Shown here: one piece after another, positions 40,819 through 48,402 of the stretch | Position numbering within the stretch: position 1 is the first letter of the stretch | Layout of the letters: every line of letters begins with the position of its first letter | Assembly (NCBI RefSeq): GCF_000949385.2 | Contig: NZ_JYKO02000001.1 | Location: 3,606,770 to 3,670,769 of the forward strand | Reading direction: 5' to 3' | DNA: 64,000 nt | From: Pseudomonas sp. LFM046 | Lineage (GTDB): Bacteria > Pseudomonadota > Gammaproteobacteria > Pseudomonadales > Pseudomonadaceae | Translations under genes and position numbers: made by a program | Notes under the pieces: generated by a model | Database searches by the model: none | Told to the model about the DNA's origin: nothing | What the model saw: the letters and a program-made list of their open reading frames with translations, nothing else

Positions 40819-42371
40819 TACGCAGCCCTCATCAGAGGTAGACGCCGACTCAGGGCCGCCAAGATGTCCAGGCTGTCGAACCGATAGAGTTCCAACTCGC
40901 GGGGGTTGGTGTCTCCCAGACGCAAGTGCGGTGCCGCCAAATCAATCATCGGAAAGAGGTAGTAGTCGAGCACCTCCTGCTCGCCCGGTAGCATGCGTAC
41001 CGCGACGGTCAGGTCAGGCAACAGCCCGAAGTCGAAGCGAAGTTGCCAGCGCCTGCGCGCAGAAGCAGGGCACTGACAGCGGCAAAGGACCACCGAGATC
41101 GAGAACTCGTCGTTGACCCAAATCAGTTGGGTCTGGGGATCGACCGTGATGCGACCGCCTACGACGCGAATGCGCTCCTGCGTGTCGACCAATATATGGG
41201 GGTGCCGCTCACGCAGACGGCGATTGGCCTCAAGATAGCTGTAGTCTCGTGCAGGGGAGTAGCCGATTAGGCTGTAGCTGCGCAGCAAACTGCCGAAGCG
41301 CTGGCGATAACAACTGCTGGAGGGGCAGTCCTCCTGCTCGTCAATGATCAACCCAGACAGGCAGCCTCGCTCCTCAAAAAGCTGCTTCAAGGTGACCAGC
41401 ATTTGCTCATCGGACCAGTGCCGTGAACGCGCGCGGATGATGGCCTGCGCCGCGAGGAATAACGAGTGGTCGACCACGGGGGAGAAGGCGCCGTCGGCTC
41501 GCACCCACTGATCAATTGGATTGCGGGTACGGTGCTGCTTCAGTTTGCCAGAGGTACGATTCCAGACGTTGTTGCCGATGTATTTCTCGTTGATCAGCAC
41601 TTGGTGCACTACGCCCCGTGTCCACGGTCGCTCCCAGTCGGTGCGAAGTCCGCGCCGATTCAGCTGCTCTGCAATGTCGGCTTCGGTGCGGCCTTCTTTG
41701 ACAAAGGCCTGATAAATGCCCTGAATCACCTCCTGTTCGGGTTCCGGCCCCGGGGTGAGGATCACCCGATCCGTCTGAAGGCTCTTGTGCTCACCACGAC
41801 TCAGGAGCGCTTTCGGCTGTCCGGCCTGATCGATCAGTTGGCGCCGCAACCCATACCCTGCTGGCCCGCCCTGTCGGTATCCCAACTCGATCAGGCGCGA
41901 CTGCCCCGCAAATACCTTGACGGATAGCTCGCGGCTGTACTCACCCGCCATCATGCGTTTAACGCTTTTGATGATGCTGGATACAGGTGAACCATCGTTG
42001 ACGAACTGTTCGGCACAATACTCGACCCGAACACCGGCCTGCCGACAGCGGACTTCGTAGCTGGCACTCACATCAGGATCCTGAAAGCGTCCCCAGCGAC
42101 TCACGTCATAGACCAGTACCACTGAGAAGTCGGACTGGCCGGCATCAACGTCCCGAAGCAAATGTTGAAGGGCTTCTCGACCGTCCAGACTCAGCCCACT
42201 TTTCCCCGCATCCGTGTACACCCGGACGATATCCAACTCATGCGCTGCAGCGTAGACGCGAATGGCGTCTAGCTGATTCTCCGTGGAGTACTGCTGATGC
42301 TCCGTCGACATACGGACATAGGCCGCCGCCCTATTGCTGCCCTCTGCCGTGGATAAATTTGTTCGTCTCAT
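40818..42371 (-). CDS. Large serine recombinase
   Basis: 517 residues. The resolvase/invertase domain covers about 15-160, with the nucleophile Ser in YVRMSTEHQ (residue 22), YTDAGKSGLSLDGRE and VYDVSRWGRF. The recombinase domain follows (GPAGYGLRRQL, EGRTEADIAEQLNRRGLRT, VLINEKYIGNNVW). The zinc ribbon of many large serine integrases is weak here; instead there is an extended C-terminal part of about 200 residues. It could move or invert DNA together with the two ParB-like proteins. The attachment sites are not evident. It is transcribed divergently from a small HTH gene. Confidence 0.85.
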   Translation of the reverse strand: MRRTNLSTAEGSNRAAAYVRMSTEHQQYSTENQLDAIRVYAAAHELDIVRVYTDAGKSGLSLDGREALQHLLRDVDAGQSDFSVVLVYDVSRWGRFQDPDVSASYEVRCRQAGVRVEYCAEQFVNDGSPVSSIIKSVKRMMAGEYSRELSVKVFAGQSRLIELGYRQGGPAGYGLRRQLIDQAGQPKALLSRGEHKSLQTDRVILTPGPEPEQEVIQGIYQAFVKEGRTEADIAEQLNRRGLRTDWERPWTRGVVHQVLINEKYIGNNVWNRTSGKLKQHRTRNPIDQWVRADGAFSPVVDHSLFLAAQAIIRARSRHWSDEQMLVTLKQLFEERGCLSGLIIDEQEDCPSSSCYRQRFGSLLRSYSLIGYSPARDYSYLEANRRLRERHPHILVDTQERIRVVGGRITVDPQTQLIWVNDEFSISVVLCRCQCPASARRRWQLRFDFGLLPDLTVAVRMLPGEQEVLDYYLFPMIDLAAPHLRLGDTNPRELELYRFDSLDILAALSRRLPLMRAA

Positions 42372-42493
42372 TTTCAGATCGATGCCCCCTCAGCGGCTTT
42401 GGGTCTACACCCATGCCGAGCCGTAGACCGCGCCCCGTCTACTGGCCTTTGACGGATGCACCACTAACGAATCTAGAGAGGGGAAACGGAAAA

Positions 42494-42847
42494 ATGATCG
42501 CGAAAATGGGCAATCCATTTCCAATCAGTGCAGAAACCTATGCCGGCGCCTTGGCCGCTGCCTTGCGCACCGAGCTGGGCACGTCACATCGCGCAATAAA
42601 GACGCTGCGACACTGGACCGATGCCAGTGAACGCACCGCCAAGCATTGGCTTGCGGGAAGTCACGGTCCCAGCGGCCTTCACTTGATTGAACTGATTCGG
42701 CATTCCGACCACGCCCTCCAGGTGGTACTCGAATTGGCCCAACGAAACTCATCCGTGGCAGTTATTTGGCTTCCCGCCCTGCGTGAGCGATTGCTTGATA
42801 CCGCAGAGCTGATTGAGGCTTGCCTGAGCCCAAGCGGGTCTCACTGA
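42494..42847 (+). CDS. Small HTH DNA-binding protein
   Basis: 117 residues from MIAKMGNPF, with GAGAGGGGAAACGG just before it. The core LGTSHRAIKTLRHWTDASER and TAKHWLAGSHGPSGLHLIEL reads like a helix-turn-helix that recognises a target through the second helix. Divergent from the recombinase with 122 bp between, it probably represses the recombinase-ParB-ParB operon or acts as its directionality factor. The longer frame from 42359 overlaps the recombinase start and is not used. Confidence 0.65.
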   Translation: MIAKMGNPFPISAETYAGALAAALRTELGTSHRAIKTLRHWTDASERTAKHWLAGSHGPSGLHLIELIRHSDHALQVVLELAQRNSSVAVIWLPALRERLLDTAELIEACLSPSGSH

Positions 42848-42966
42848 TTGCCCACTGCGGAGACCAAAGCCAGCCGCGAGGAAGTCAGCAGAAAGCGCCC
42901 TGATCAGATGCGCTCGGCTGGAATACCGTCTGGTTCGTGTCACCCAGGACAACTCACAAGTACGGC

Positions 42967-43191
42967 TCATGGCGGCACGCCATGGGCCAACTTTTCGAGC
43001 AGTGTCAGGAATGCTTGGCGCCCCGCCTTGCTCTGAACGAGGTCTTTCGGGTGTTGCCCACCAAGACCGATCACTGGAGAGGAGAACCACCGCGATGCGC
43101 TCAAATGGTTGTAACCGAAGAACGCCACGGCCTCGTGAATGACCCGAACGATGGCTAGCGTGTCATCCCAGTCCACGAGAGCAGGCTCCAC
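42967..43191 (-). CDS. Fragment or short form of an MbcA/ParS/Xre antitoxin
   Basis: 74 codons from a GTG. RVIHEAVAFFGYNHLSASRW, GLGGQHPKDLVQSKAGRQA and LLEKLAHGVPP match the toxin-binding C-terminal domain of Xre/MbcA/ParS antitoxins that pair with RES-type toxins. The frame is open upstream to about 43270 but has no ATG, and the usual N-terminal HTH is not seen. No RES toxin gene follows. It is probably a leftover, although antitoxin-only remnants can still neutralise toxins encoded elsewhere. Confidence 0.5.
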   Translation of the reverse strand: MEPALVDWDDTLAIVRVIHEAVAFFGYNHLSASRWFSSPVIGLGGQHPKDLVQSKAGRQAFLTLLEKLAHGVPP

Positions 43192-43257
43192 AAGTTCAAC
43201 CGACTCTGGCCACAGAGCCCTTGCGATGCGGGATTTGGCAAGCGGGCGGCATCGATC

Positions 43258-43380
43258 ATGAGCTTGATCCAGTCAGCGCGGATGATTGGGCATGACCTGT
43301 ATGCCAATTGGAAGGATGTGCTTACGCGGCTGCCGACGCAGCGGGCGAGTGAGTTCGATTAACTGCTGCCCCATTGGGTG
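43258..43380 (+). mobile_element. IS66-family tnpC 3' remnant
   Basis: The plus strand reads SLIQSARMIGHDLYANWKDV, then LTRLPTQRASEFD, a stop codon, and LLPHW. This is the conserved end of the IS66 transposase TnpC (DVLTRLPTQRASEIEELLPH in typical members), with a point change creating a premature stop. No upstream part remains. It lies left of the MazG/DUF2075 pair; a matching start of an IS66 element lies on the right. Confidence 0.7.
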
Positions 43381-43520
43381 CCTGTCCTACACAAAATCGA
43401 GGCTTGTAGGAGCCTCGCCAGCCTACTAAGCCGGACGATTACACCTGGATGGAGCGTTCTATATCAATGATCTAACACCCGACAGTGGCCTTCTGGAATA
43501 TAAACCGCTCCTTACGACTG

Positions 43521-43547
43521 GTGAAAAAGTCCTACAGGCTTTTTCAC
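43521..43547. repeat. Inverted repeat GTGAAAAAG/CTTTTTCAC
   Basis: A 9-bp perfect stem with a 9-base loop, 98 bp before the MazG-like gene. It could be a leftover terminator, or belong to the end of the inserted DNA. Confidence 0.4.
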
Positions 43548-43644
43548 TCCGTCTGAAGGACGTATGGTGTCGAGCTGAAGCAATACAGGCACAACTCAGA
43601 CCCCTTGCCTCCGCTGCCTGATCAGGACATCACAGGACACCCAC

Positions 43645-44028
43645 GTGACGAACGCATCCACCCCACCCTCCCCTTTGGTCGACATATCCCAGCTCGCCGA
43701 AAAGCTTGAGCAATTCGCCAACGATCGAAATTGGGCCCAGTTCCACTCTCCCAAGAATCTGGCGATGGCCCTGAGCGGAGAGGTGGGTGAACTCAACGAG
43801 ATCTTCCAGTGGATGACTGAGGACGCCTCCAAGGAAGCAGCCCGAAATCCGGAAACGGCCCAGGCTGTGAAGGACGAATTGGCAGACGTGCTGATGTACG
43901 TCGTGCGGCTGGCCTCGGTACTGGGCGTCGACCTTAACGCCGCAGCGCAACAGAAATTGAAGCTTAACGGCGAGAAATACCCGGTCGAGAAGGCCTGGAA
44001 CACAAGCAAGAAGTACGACCAGATCTAA
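43645..44028 (+). CDS. MazG-like nucleotide pyrophosphohydrolase (dCTPase-like)
   Basis: 127 residues from a GTG. The all-alpha NTP pyrophosphatase fold is shown by FHSPKNLAMALSGEVGELNE (metal-binding Glu residues) and VKDELADVLMYVVRLASVLG. It is closest in pattern to the short RS21-C6/DCTPP1 group that hydrolyses dCTP and modified nucleotides. It precedes the DUF2075 gene by 28 bp and is clearly cotranscribed. In a defence setting the enzyme could deplete or clean nucleotides. A housekeeping role is possible but less likely here. Confidence 0.8.
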   Translation: MTNASTPPSPLVDISQLAEKLEQFANDRNWAQFHSPKNLAMALSGEVGELNEIFQWMTEDASKEAARNPETAQAVKDELADVLMYVVRLASVLGVDLNAAAQQKLKLNGEKYPVEKAWNTSKKYDQI

Positions 44029-44056
44029 TCCGGACGTTTGCCAAGGAAGACACAAG

Positions 44057-45913
44057 TTGATCGTTTACGAAGCCACCAAGAAACAGTTCCTCCACGATCA
44101 CGATAATGACGACATCGAGGAGGTGATCCTTCAAAGCTTCACGACCGCAACCGGGAAAAAGGTCGCTGCATCTGAGGTCAATTCCTGGAAAGGCTCCCTT
44201 GGCTATATGGCCAAGGTGCTGCGCGACGAAGAAGTCCCTGATGACACCGGATTGGCCATTGAGCTGCACATTCCGCAAACCTCGAAACGCATCGACGTCA
44301 CACTGACTGGGCACGATGAATCGGGTACCAAGCATGCCGTGCTCGTCGAACTTAAGCAGTGGGACAAGATCACGGCGACCAGCAAAGACGCCATCGTGAA
44401 AACTGCGCTGGGCAATGGGCTACGCGAGGTAGTACACCCCTCGTACCAAGCTTGGTCTTATGCGTCGTTGCTGGAGGGATTCAATGAGGCCGTCTACGAA
44501 GACAGCATCTCAGTGCGCCCCTGCGCATACCTGCACAACTATGTGCGGGACGGCGTGATCGACTCGCCCCACTACCAGGCCTATTTGGAGAAGGCTCCTC
44601 TATTCCTAAAAGGCAAAGAGGAGCTGGAACGCCTACGCACCTTTATCAAGAAGCACATCAAATGTGGTGATTCCAAGAAGGTGCTCTACGAACTAGCGAA
44701 TGGGAGAATTCGCCCCTCCAAAGCACTCGCCGACTCACTGAAAGGACTCCTCGCTGCTCAGCCGGAATTCGTGCTGATCGATGACCAAAAAGAGGTCTAC
44801 GAATCGACGATAGCGGCTGCCAAGTCGGCATCCGAAGCGCAACCCAGGGTTCTGATTATCGAAGGGGGGCCTGGCACGGGAAAAACGGTGCTCGCCATTA
44901 ACCTACTCGTGCATCTCACCTCGCTCGGCTTAGTGGGCAAGTACGTTTCCAAGAACGCAGCACCGCGCAAGGTATATGAATCAAAGCTCGTCGGTTCGAT
45001 CACGCGAAGCAAGTTCTCGCATATGTTCACGGGCTCGGGTGCCTTCATCGATACCGAGCCGAACACCTTCGACATGTTGATCGTCGACGAAGCCCACCGT
45101 CTCAACGAAAAGAGCGGGCTTTACGGCAACCTGGGTGAAAACCAGATCAAGGAGCTTATTGAGTCGTCCAAGTGCGCGATCTTTTTCATCGACGAGGATC
45201 AGCGCGTCACGCTCAGTGACATCGGCAGCAAGCAATCCATCAGGAAGTTCGCAGAGGCCAAGGGGGCCACAGTTGAGGAGTACAACCTTGCTTCGCAATT
45301 CCGCTGCAGCGGCTCTGACGGCTACTTGGCCTGGCTGGACGACGTCCTCGATATCCGTCCCACCGCCAACAAGCAGCTCAACGGTTATGAGTACGAGTTC
45401 AAGGTATTCGACACCCCTGAATCGCTCCATGCCGCTGTGGAAGCGAAGAACAAGTCAAACAAGGCCCGTGTCGTAGCCGGCTATTGCTGGCCCTGGCGCA
45501 GCAAGAAGGACTCGACTGCACACGACATCATCATTGGCGAGAACTACCGACGCCAATGGAACCTCGACCAGGATGGCAGCCTCTGGATCATCGCTGAAAA
45601 CTCGATTGAGCAGGTGGGCTGCATTCATACCTGCCAGGGCCTTGAGGTCGATTACATCGGCGTCATCATTGGCCCCGATCTGATCGTCAGGAACGGGCAA
45701 GTCATCACAGCCCCGGACCAACGAGACAAACATGACAAATCGATTCGTGGGTACAAGAAGCTGATGAGGGAACATCCGGACCTGGCCAAGCAGGAGACGG
45801 ACCTGATCATCAAGAACACCTACCGGACCCTTATGACTCGCGGAATGAAGGGCTGCTACGTGTACTGCACAGATCAGGAGACTGCAGAGTATTTGCGAGA
45901 GCATCTGTTGTAA
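44057..45913 (+). CDS. PD-(D/E)XK nuclease fused to DUF2075 SF1-type helicase
   Basis: 618 residues. An N-terminal nuclease-like domain shows RIDVTL (Asp 80) and VLVELKQW (Glu 98, Lys 100), the D...E-x-K pattern. The DUF2075 ATPase follows: Walker A GGPGTGKT at 270-277, Walker B LIVDEAH at 341-347, motif III-like IFFIDEDQRVTLSD, SQFRC, and the C-terminal VGCIHTCQGLEVDYIGVIIG and YRTLMTRGMKGCYVY. The ATPase module is the one shared with group 3 Schlafen-type proteins. Together with the MazG-like partner it has the look of a two-gene defence unit acting on DNA. The start is TTG or the nearby GTT region; AAGGAAGACAC lies upstream. Confidence 0.8.
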   Translation: MIVYEATKKQFLHDHDNDDIEEVILQSFTTATGKKVAASEVNSWKGSLGYMAKVLRDEEVPDDTGLAIELHIPQTSKRIDVTLTGHDESGTKHAVLVELKQWDKITATSKDAIVKTALGNGLREVVHPSYQAWSYASLLEGFNEAVYEDSISVRPCAYLHNYVRDGVIDSPHYQAYLEKAPLFLKGKEELERLRTFIKKHIKCGDSKKVLYELANGRIRPSKALADSLKGLLAAQPEFVLIDDQKEVYESTIAAAKSASEAQPRVLIIEGGPGTGKTVLAINLLVHLTSLGLVGKYVSKNAAPRKVYESKLVGSITRSKFSHMFTGSGAFIDTEPNTFDMLIVDEAHRLNEKSGLYGNLGENQIKELIESSKCAIFFIDEDQRVTLSDIGSKQSIRKFAEAKGATVEEYNLASQFRCSGSDGYLAWLDDVLDIRPTANKQLNGYEYEFKVFDTPESLHAAVEAKNKSNKARVVAGYCWPWRSKKDSTAHDIIIGENYRRQWNLDQDGSLWIIAENSIEQVGCIHTCQGLEVDYIGVIIGPDLIVRNGQVITAPDQRDKHDKSIRGYKKLMREHPDLAKQETDLIIKNTYRTLMTRGMKGCYVYCTDQETAEYLREHLL

Positions 45914-45992
45914 GACCAGGTCTGACTGTAGACCCACTGAACTATCTACCTAAGGGAGTGTCCGCGCAGCCCGGGACAGACCAGGAATTTCC

Positions 45993-46115
45993 ATGCACCA
46001 ACGAAGCTCTTACCCCAAACCGTTCAAGGTCCAGGTTGATCAGGAGTGCCTGCAACGCCTGAGCTCAAGTGCGCTCGAGGTGACGCATGCTTTGCGGCGG
46101 CACAAAAGTGCGTAG
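45993..46115 (+). mobile_element. IS66-family tnpA 5' remnant
   Basis: 40 codons starting MHQRSSYPKPFKVQVDQECL match the beginning of IS66 TnpA, including the upstream GGAATTTCC context. After about 22 residues the sequence departs from the family and ends at a stop. The start lies to the right of the MazG/DUF2075 genes, opposite to the 3' remnant on their left, both in plus orientation. Confidence 0.65.
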
Positions 46116-46165
46116 CGGATCAAACATCACCTGCAGCGACTTGTTGGGAGGCAGTACTCGGAGGT

Positions 46166-48103
46166 TTAAAATTCATAGTAATCAATGCTTTCGGGGTACT
46201 TGCGGTGTAGGTCAATGGCGATTTTGCCAATGTACGACTCAGGGTCTGAGACATGGATCACGAGCGTATCTATTGCTCTTGTGAGGGGGATCATCACCCA
46301 CTTTTTCGCGTAATCAAGGGCCGCTTCTTGTTCGTCGTAGAATATGTCGTTTTTCTCCTCTTCGCTGACTTGAGCGTTCTCCTGCTTGTAAGAAAAGAAT
46401 TCATCTAAGGCGAAATTAACCACGACCCAACCCTCGAGGCCACGACATGATTCGTACTGAACAATTCGAAACTGCTCGACACTAGTTGGATATTCGTCTC
46501 GCTGCTCCGGATCTACGGCATCCCAACACTTAAGACCCCATTCAGAATACTGCTTTCCGACCTTCGAACGCTTTTTCCCATCGGCGGAATTTTCCACCCA
46601 CCCAGGCGGCACACAAAACAGCATGTCAATCGGCTTGTTCCCATCATCTCTAGCGGTTGCCGTCAGCTTAGAATGAAACTTTTGGGACAATGGGTCGCCA
46701 ACAACCACTATAACTCTACCGCCGTGTGATTCAGGCAGAGGCTCGAGATTCCAATTCGCGTACTCAATTTCCTTAGCGAAATGACCTACCGTTTGGCAAA
46801 GGCTGGATTTAAGCCGCAGGCTTTTCCTTAGCGGAACAATTTGGCTTTCGCACGCCCCAACATTTGCCCGCCAATCGATCTTCTCCACACCTCGCACGAA
46901 CTGATCAACCCCGTCAGCAATGATTACCTTCTCCGGCCCATATAGCTGATAGATCAGGTCTCGTTCAGTAGAAGGCCAATCTTGCGATTCGTCGATGAGC
47001 AACAGATCCCACGTCAAGGACCTACTGTGAGCTGATCTCGACTTCTCGACTTCTTCTTGTGTCACAGTGCCGGTTGACAAATATTCAAGCGCAGCTTTTT
47101 TATAGCCTTCGTAAGCTTCAAGGAAATCGGGTTCCTGCTTTGAAATAACACCCAAAGCAACCAGCCATTCGTGCATGAAGCTATGAATGGTCTTGATAGA
47201 AATACTTCCCTCTCCGACCGAATCTTTAGCTCCTAGCAAGGCAAGTAGTCTACGTAAATCTGCAACCAACGCCTTGTTGTAGGTAAGCAAGACAACGCGC
47301 AATCCAAATTCGTCATATGCTTGATATGCCACGCGAATAAGGCGTACCGTCTTTCCTGTACCGCCGCGCCCTCGAAATATTAGAAGCTGCTTTCCCAGCT
47401 TCTCGGCGTATTGCTGCTGCGTTCGATCCAGGACAGATTTAGTGATCGCTTCAAGCCGCTTTCTGTCGATTTTGGATGGAATCAATGTTTTTGAAAACAC
47501 TTCCAAGGTGTTTACCATGTAACCGCGAGCGGAAAAGCAACACACCTCGTTAGCACCCGGCCGACTCGATAGCAAGGCTACTTTTTCCAACAAATCTTCC
47601 CAAGTCGCATCCGACCCAAGGATATTGTTCTGTGACTTGGGGATAAGCGAATCTTGCACTCGCTCAAGCCAAATCAAATTTGTGATCCAAGGAGAGCTTT
47701 TGCTCAGGCTATTCTTCTCAATATATTTTTTGATGGAGTACTTCTGCCCATCGCTTTGCGCAGTAACATCATGATCACTATCGTTGTATTTAACAAAACA
47801 CCGATTACCCTCAAAGCGAACCAAATGGGGCGAATGCCCTTTTAATTCAAACGAAACACAGAACGAATGGATTAGCGTTTTGCTTTGGGGCGATCGAATT
47901 TCCTCCTTGCGGTAGTTAGCAAATAACACGAGCAAGTCGATGTCTTGGATCTTCTGCCCAAAGCATTTAGCCGAAGGAAAAATCTCAAGAACTATCTGAC
48001 TATCCTCATCCAGTCCGGCAATACTCGCTGCAGCGAGGCCTGCTAATTTCTCAGCTGCCTGATACTCCGGCGAGTTGTCCTTTTGCCCATGTATTCTGAT
48101 CAT
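46166..48103 (-). CDS. NERD-like nuclease domain plus UvrD/Rep-type helicase
   Basis: 645 residues. The N-terminal domain has a nuclease pattern: IQDIDLLVLF (Asp 54, Asp 56) and SFELKGH (Glu 86, Lys 88). Helicase motifs: Walker A GRGGTGKT at 245-252, LLTYNKAL (Ia), TIHSFMHEW, LLIDESQDW at 368-376, SLRLKSSLC, and MIPLTRAIDTLVIHV near the end. NERD-helicase proteins are common in defence islands. Base composition is visibly more AT-rich than all neighbours, so it was acquired separately. The start MIRIHGQ at 48103 is preferred to a GTG at 48136. It has no obvious operon partner. Confidence 0.8.
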   Translation of the reverse strand: MIRIHGQKDNSPEYQAAEKLAGLAAASIAGLDEDSQIVLEIFPSAKCFGQKIQDIDLLVLFANYRKEEIRSPQSKTLIHSFCVSFELKGHSPHLVRFEGNRCFVKYNDSDHDVTAQSDGQKYSIKKYIEKNSLSKSSPWITNLIWLERVQDSLIPKSQNNILGSDATWEDLLEKVALLSSRPGANEVCCFSARGYMVNTLEVFSKTLIPSKIDRKRLEAITKSVLDRTQQQYAEKLGKQLLIFRGRGGTGKTVRLIRVAYQAYDEFGLRVVLLTYNKALVADLRRLLALLGAKDSVGEGSISIKTIHSFMHEWLVALGVISKQEPDFLEAYEGYKKAALEYLSTGTVTQEEVEKSRSAHSRSLTWDLLLIDESQDWPSTERDLIYQLYGPEKVIIADGVDQFVRGVEKIDWRANVGACESQIVPLRKSLRLKSSLCQTVGHFAKEIEYANWNLEPLPESHGGRVIVVVGDPLSQKFHSKLTATARDDGNKPIDMLFCVPPGWVENSADGKKRSKVGKQYSEWGLKCWDAVDPEQRDEYPTSVEQFRIVQYESCRGLEGWVVVNFALDEFFSYKQENAQVSEEEKNDIFYDEQEAALDYAKKWVMIPLTRAIDTLVIHVSDPESYIGKIAIDLHRKYPESIDYYEF

Positions 48104-48136
48104 TCTTCTAGCCGTCCCACTATAAGTAGGCAACAC

Positions 48137-48402
48137 AAGTGAGCATAATGTTTATGCCACTTGTATCCCATAACGTCCCTGATCCACCTGTAACCCCTTG
48201 ATCCAATTGAGTCGATCACTCAAACGCAACATGGGACTGAGGGAAAAAGCGACAACATTGGGCTGGAGGTTACGAAGTCGTTTGCAACGTGTCTATGGCT
48301 GGTGCTGGCGGATTCTGTTGAAAAAGGCGCTTCTGCGGCAGCCAGCCGGCCAGATGCGCCAGCTTTCCCCGGGACATGTACCGAGGACACTTCCGCGGCT
48401 GC
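48137..48402. other. 266 bp without gene between helicase and druE
   Basis: Contains no credible start or recognised protein on either strand. druE ends at its right side and the NERD helicase begins at its left, both on the minus strand, so the helicase promoter should be here. Confidence 0.5.

Noticed and set aside
42749-43090. 113-codon minus-strand frame
   Set aside because: It overlaps the HTH gene end and the antitoxin-like frame in another phase and shows no protein-like pattern.
43258-46115. Intact IS66 element
   Set aside because: Only about 120 bp of each end remain, with stop codons; no complete transposase gene is present.
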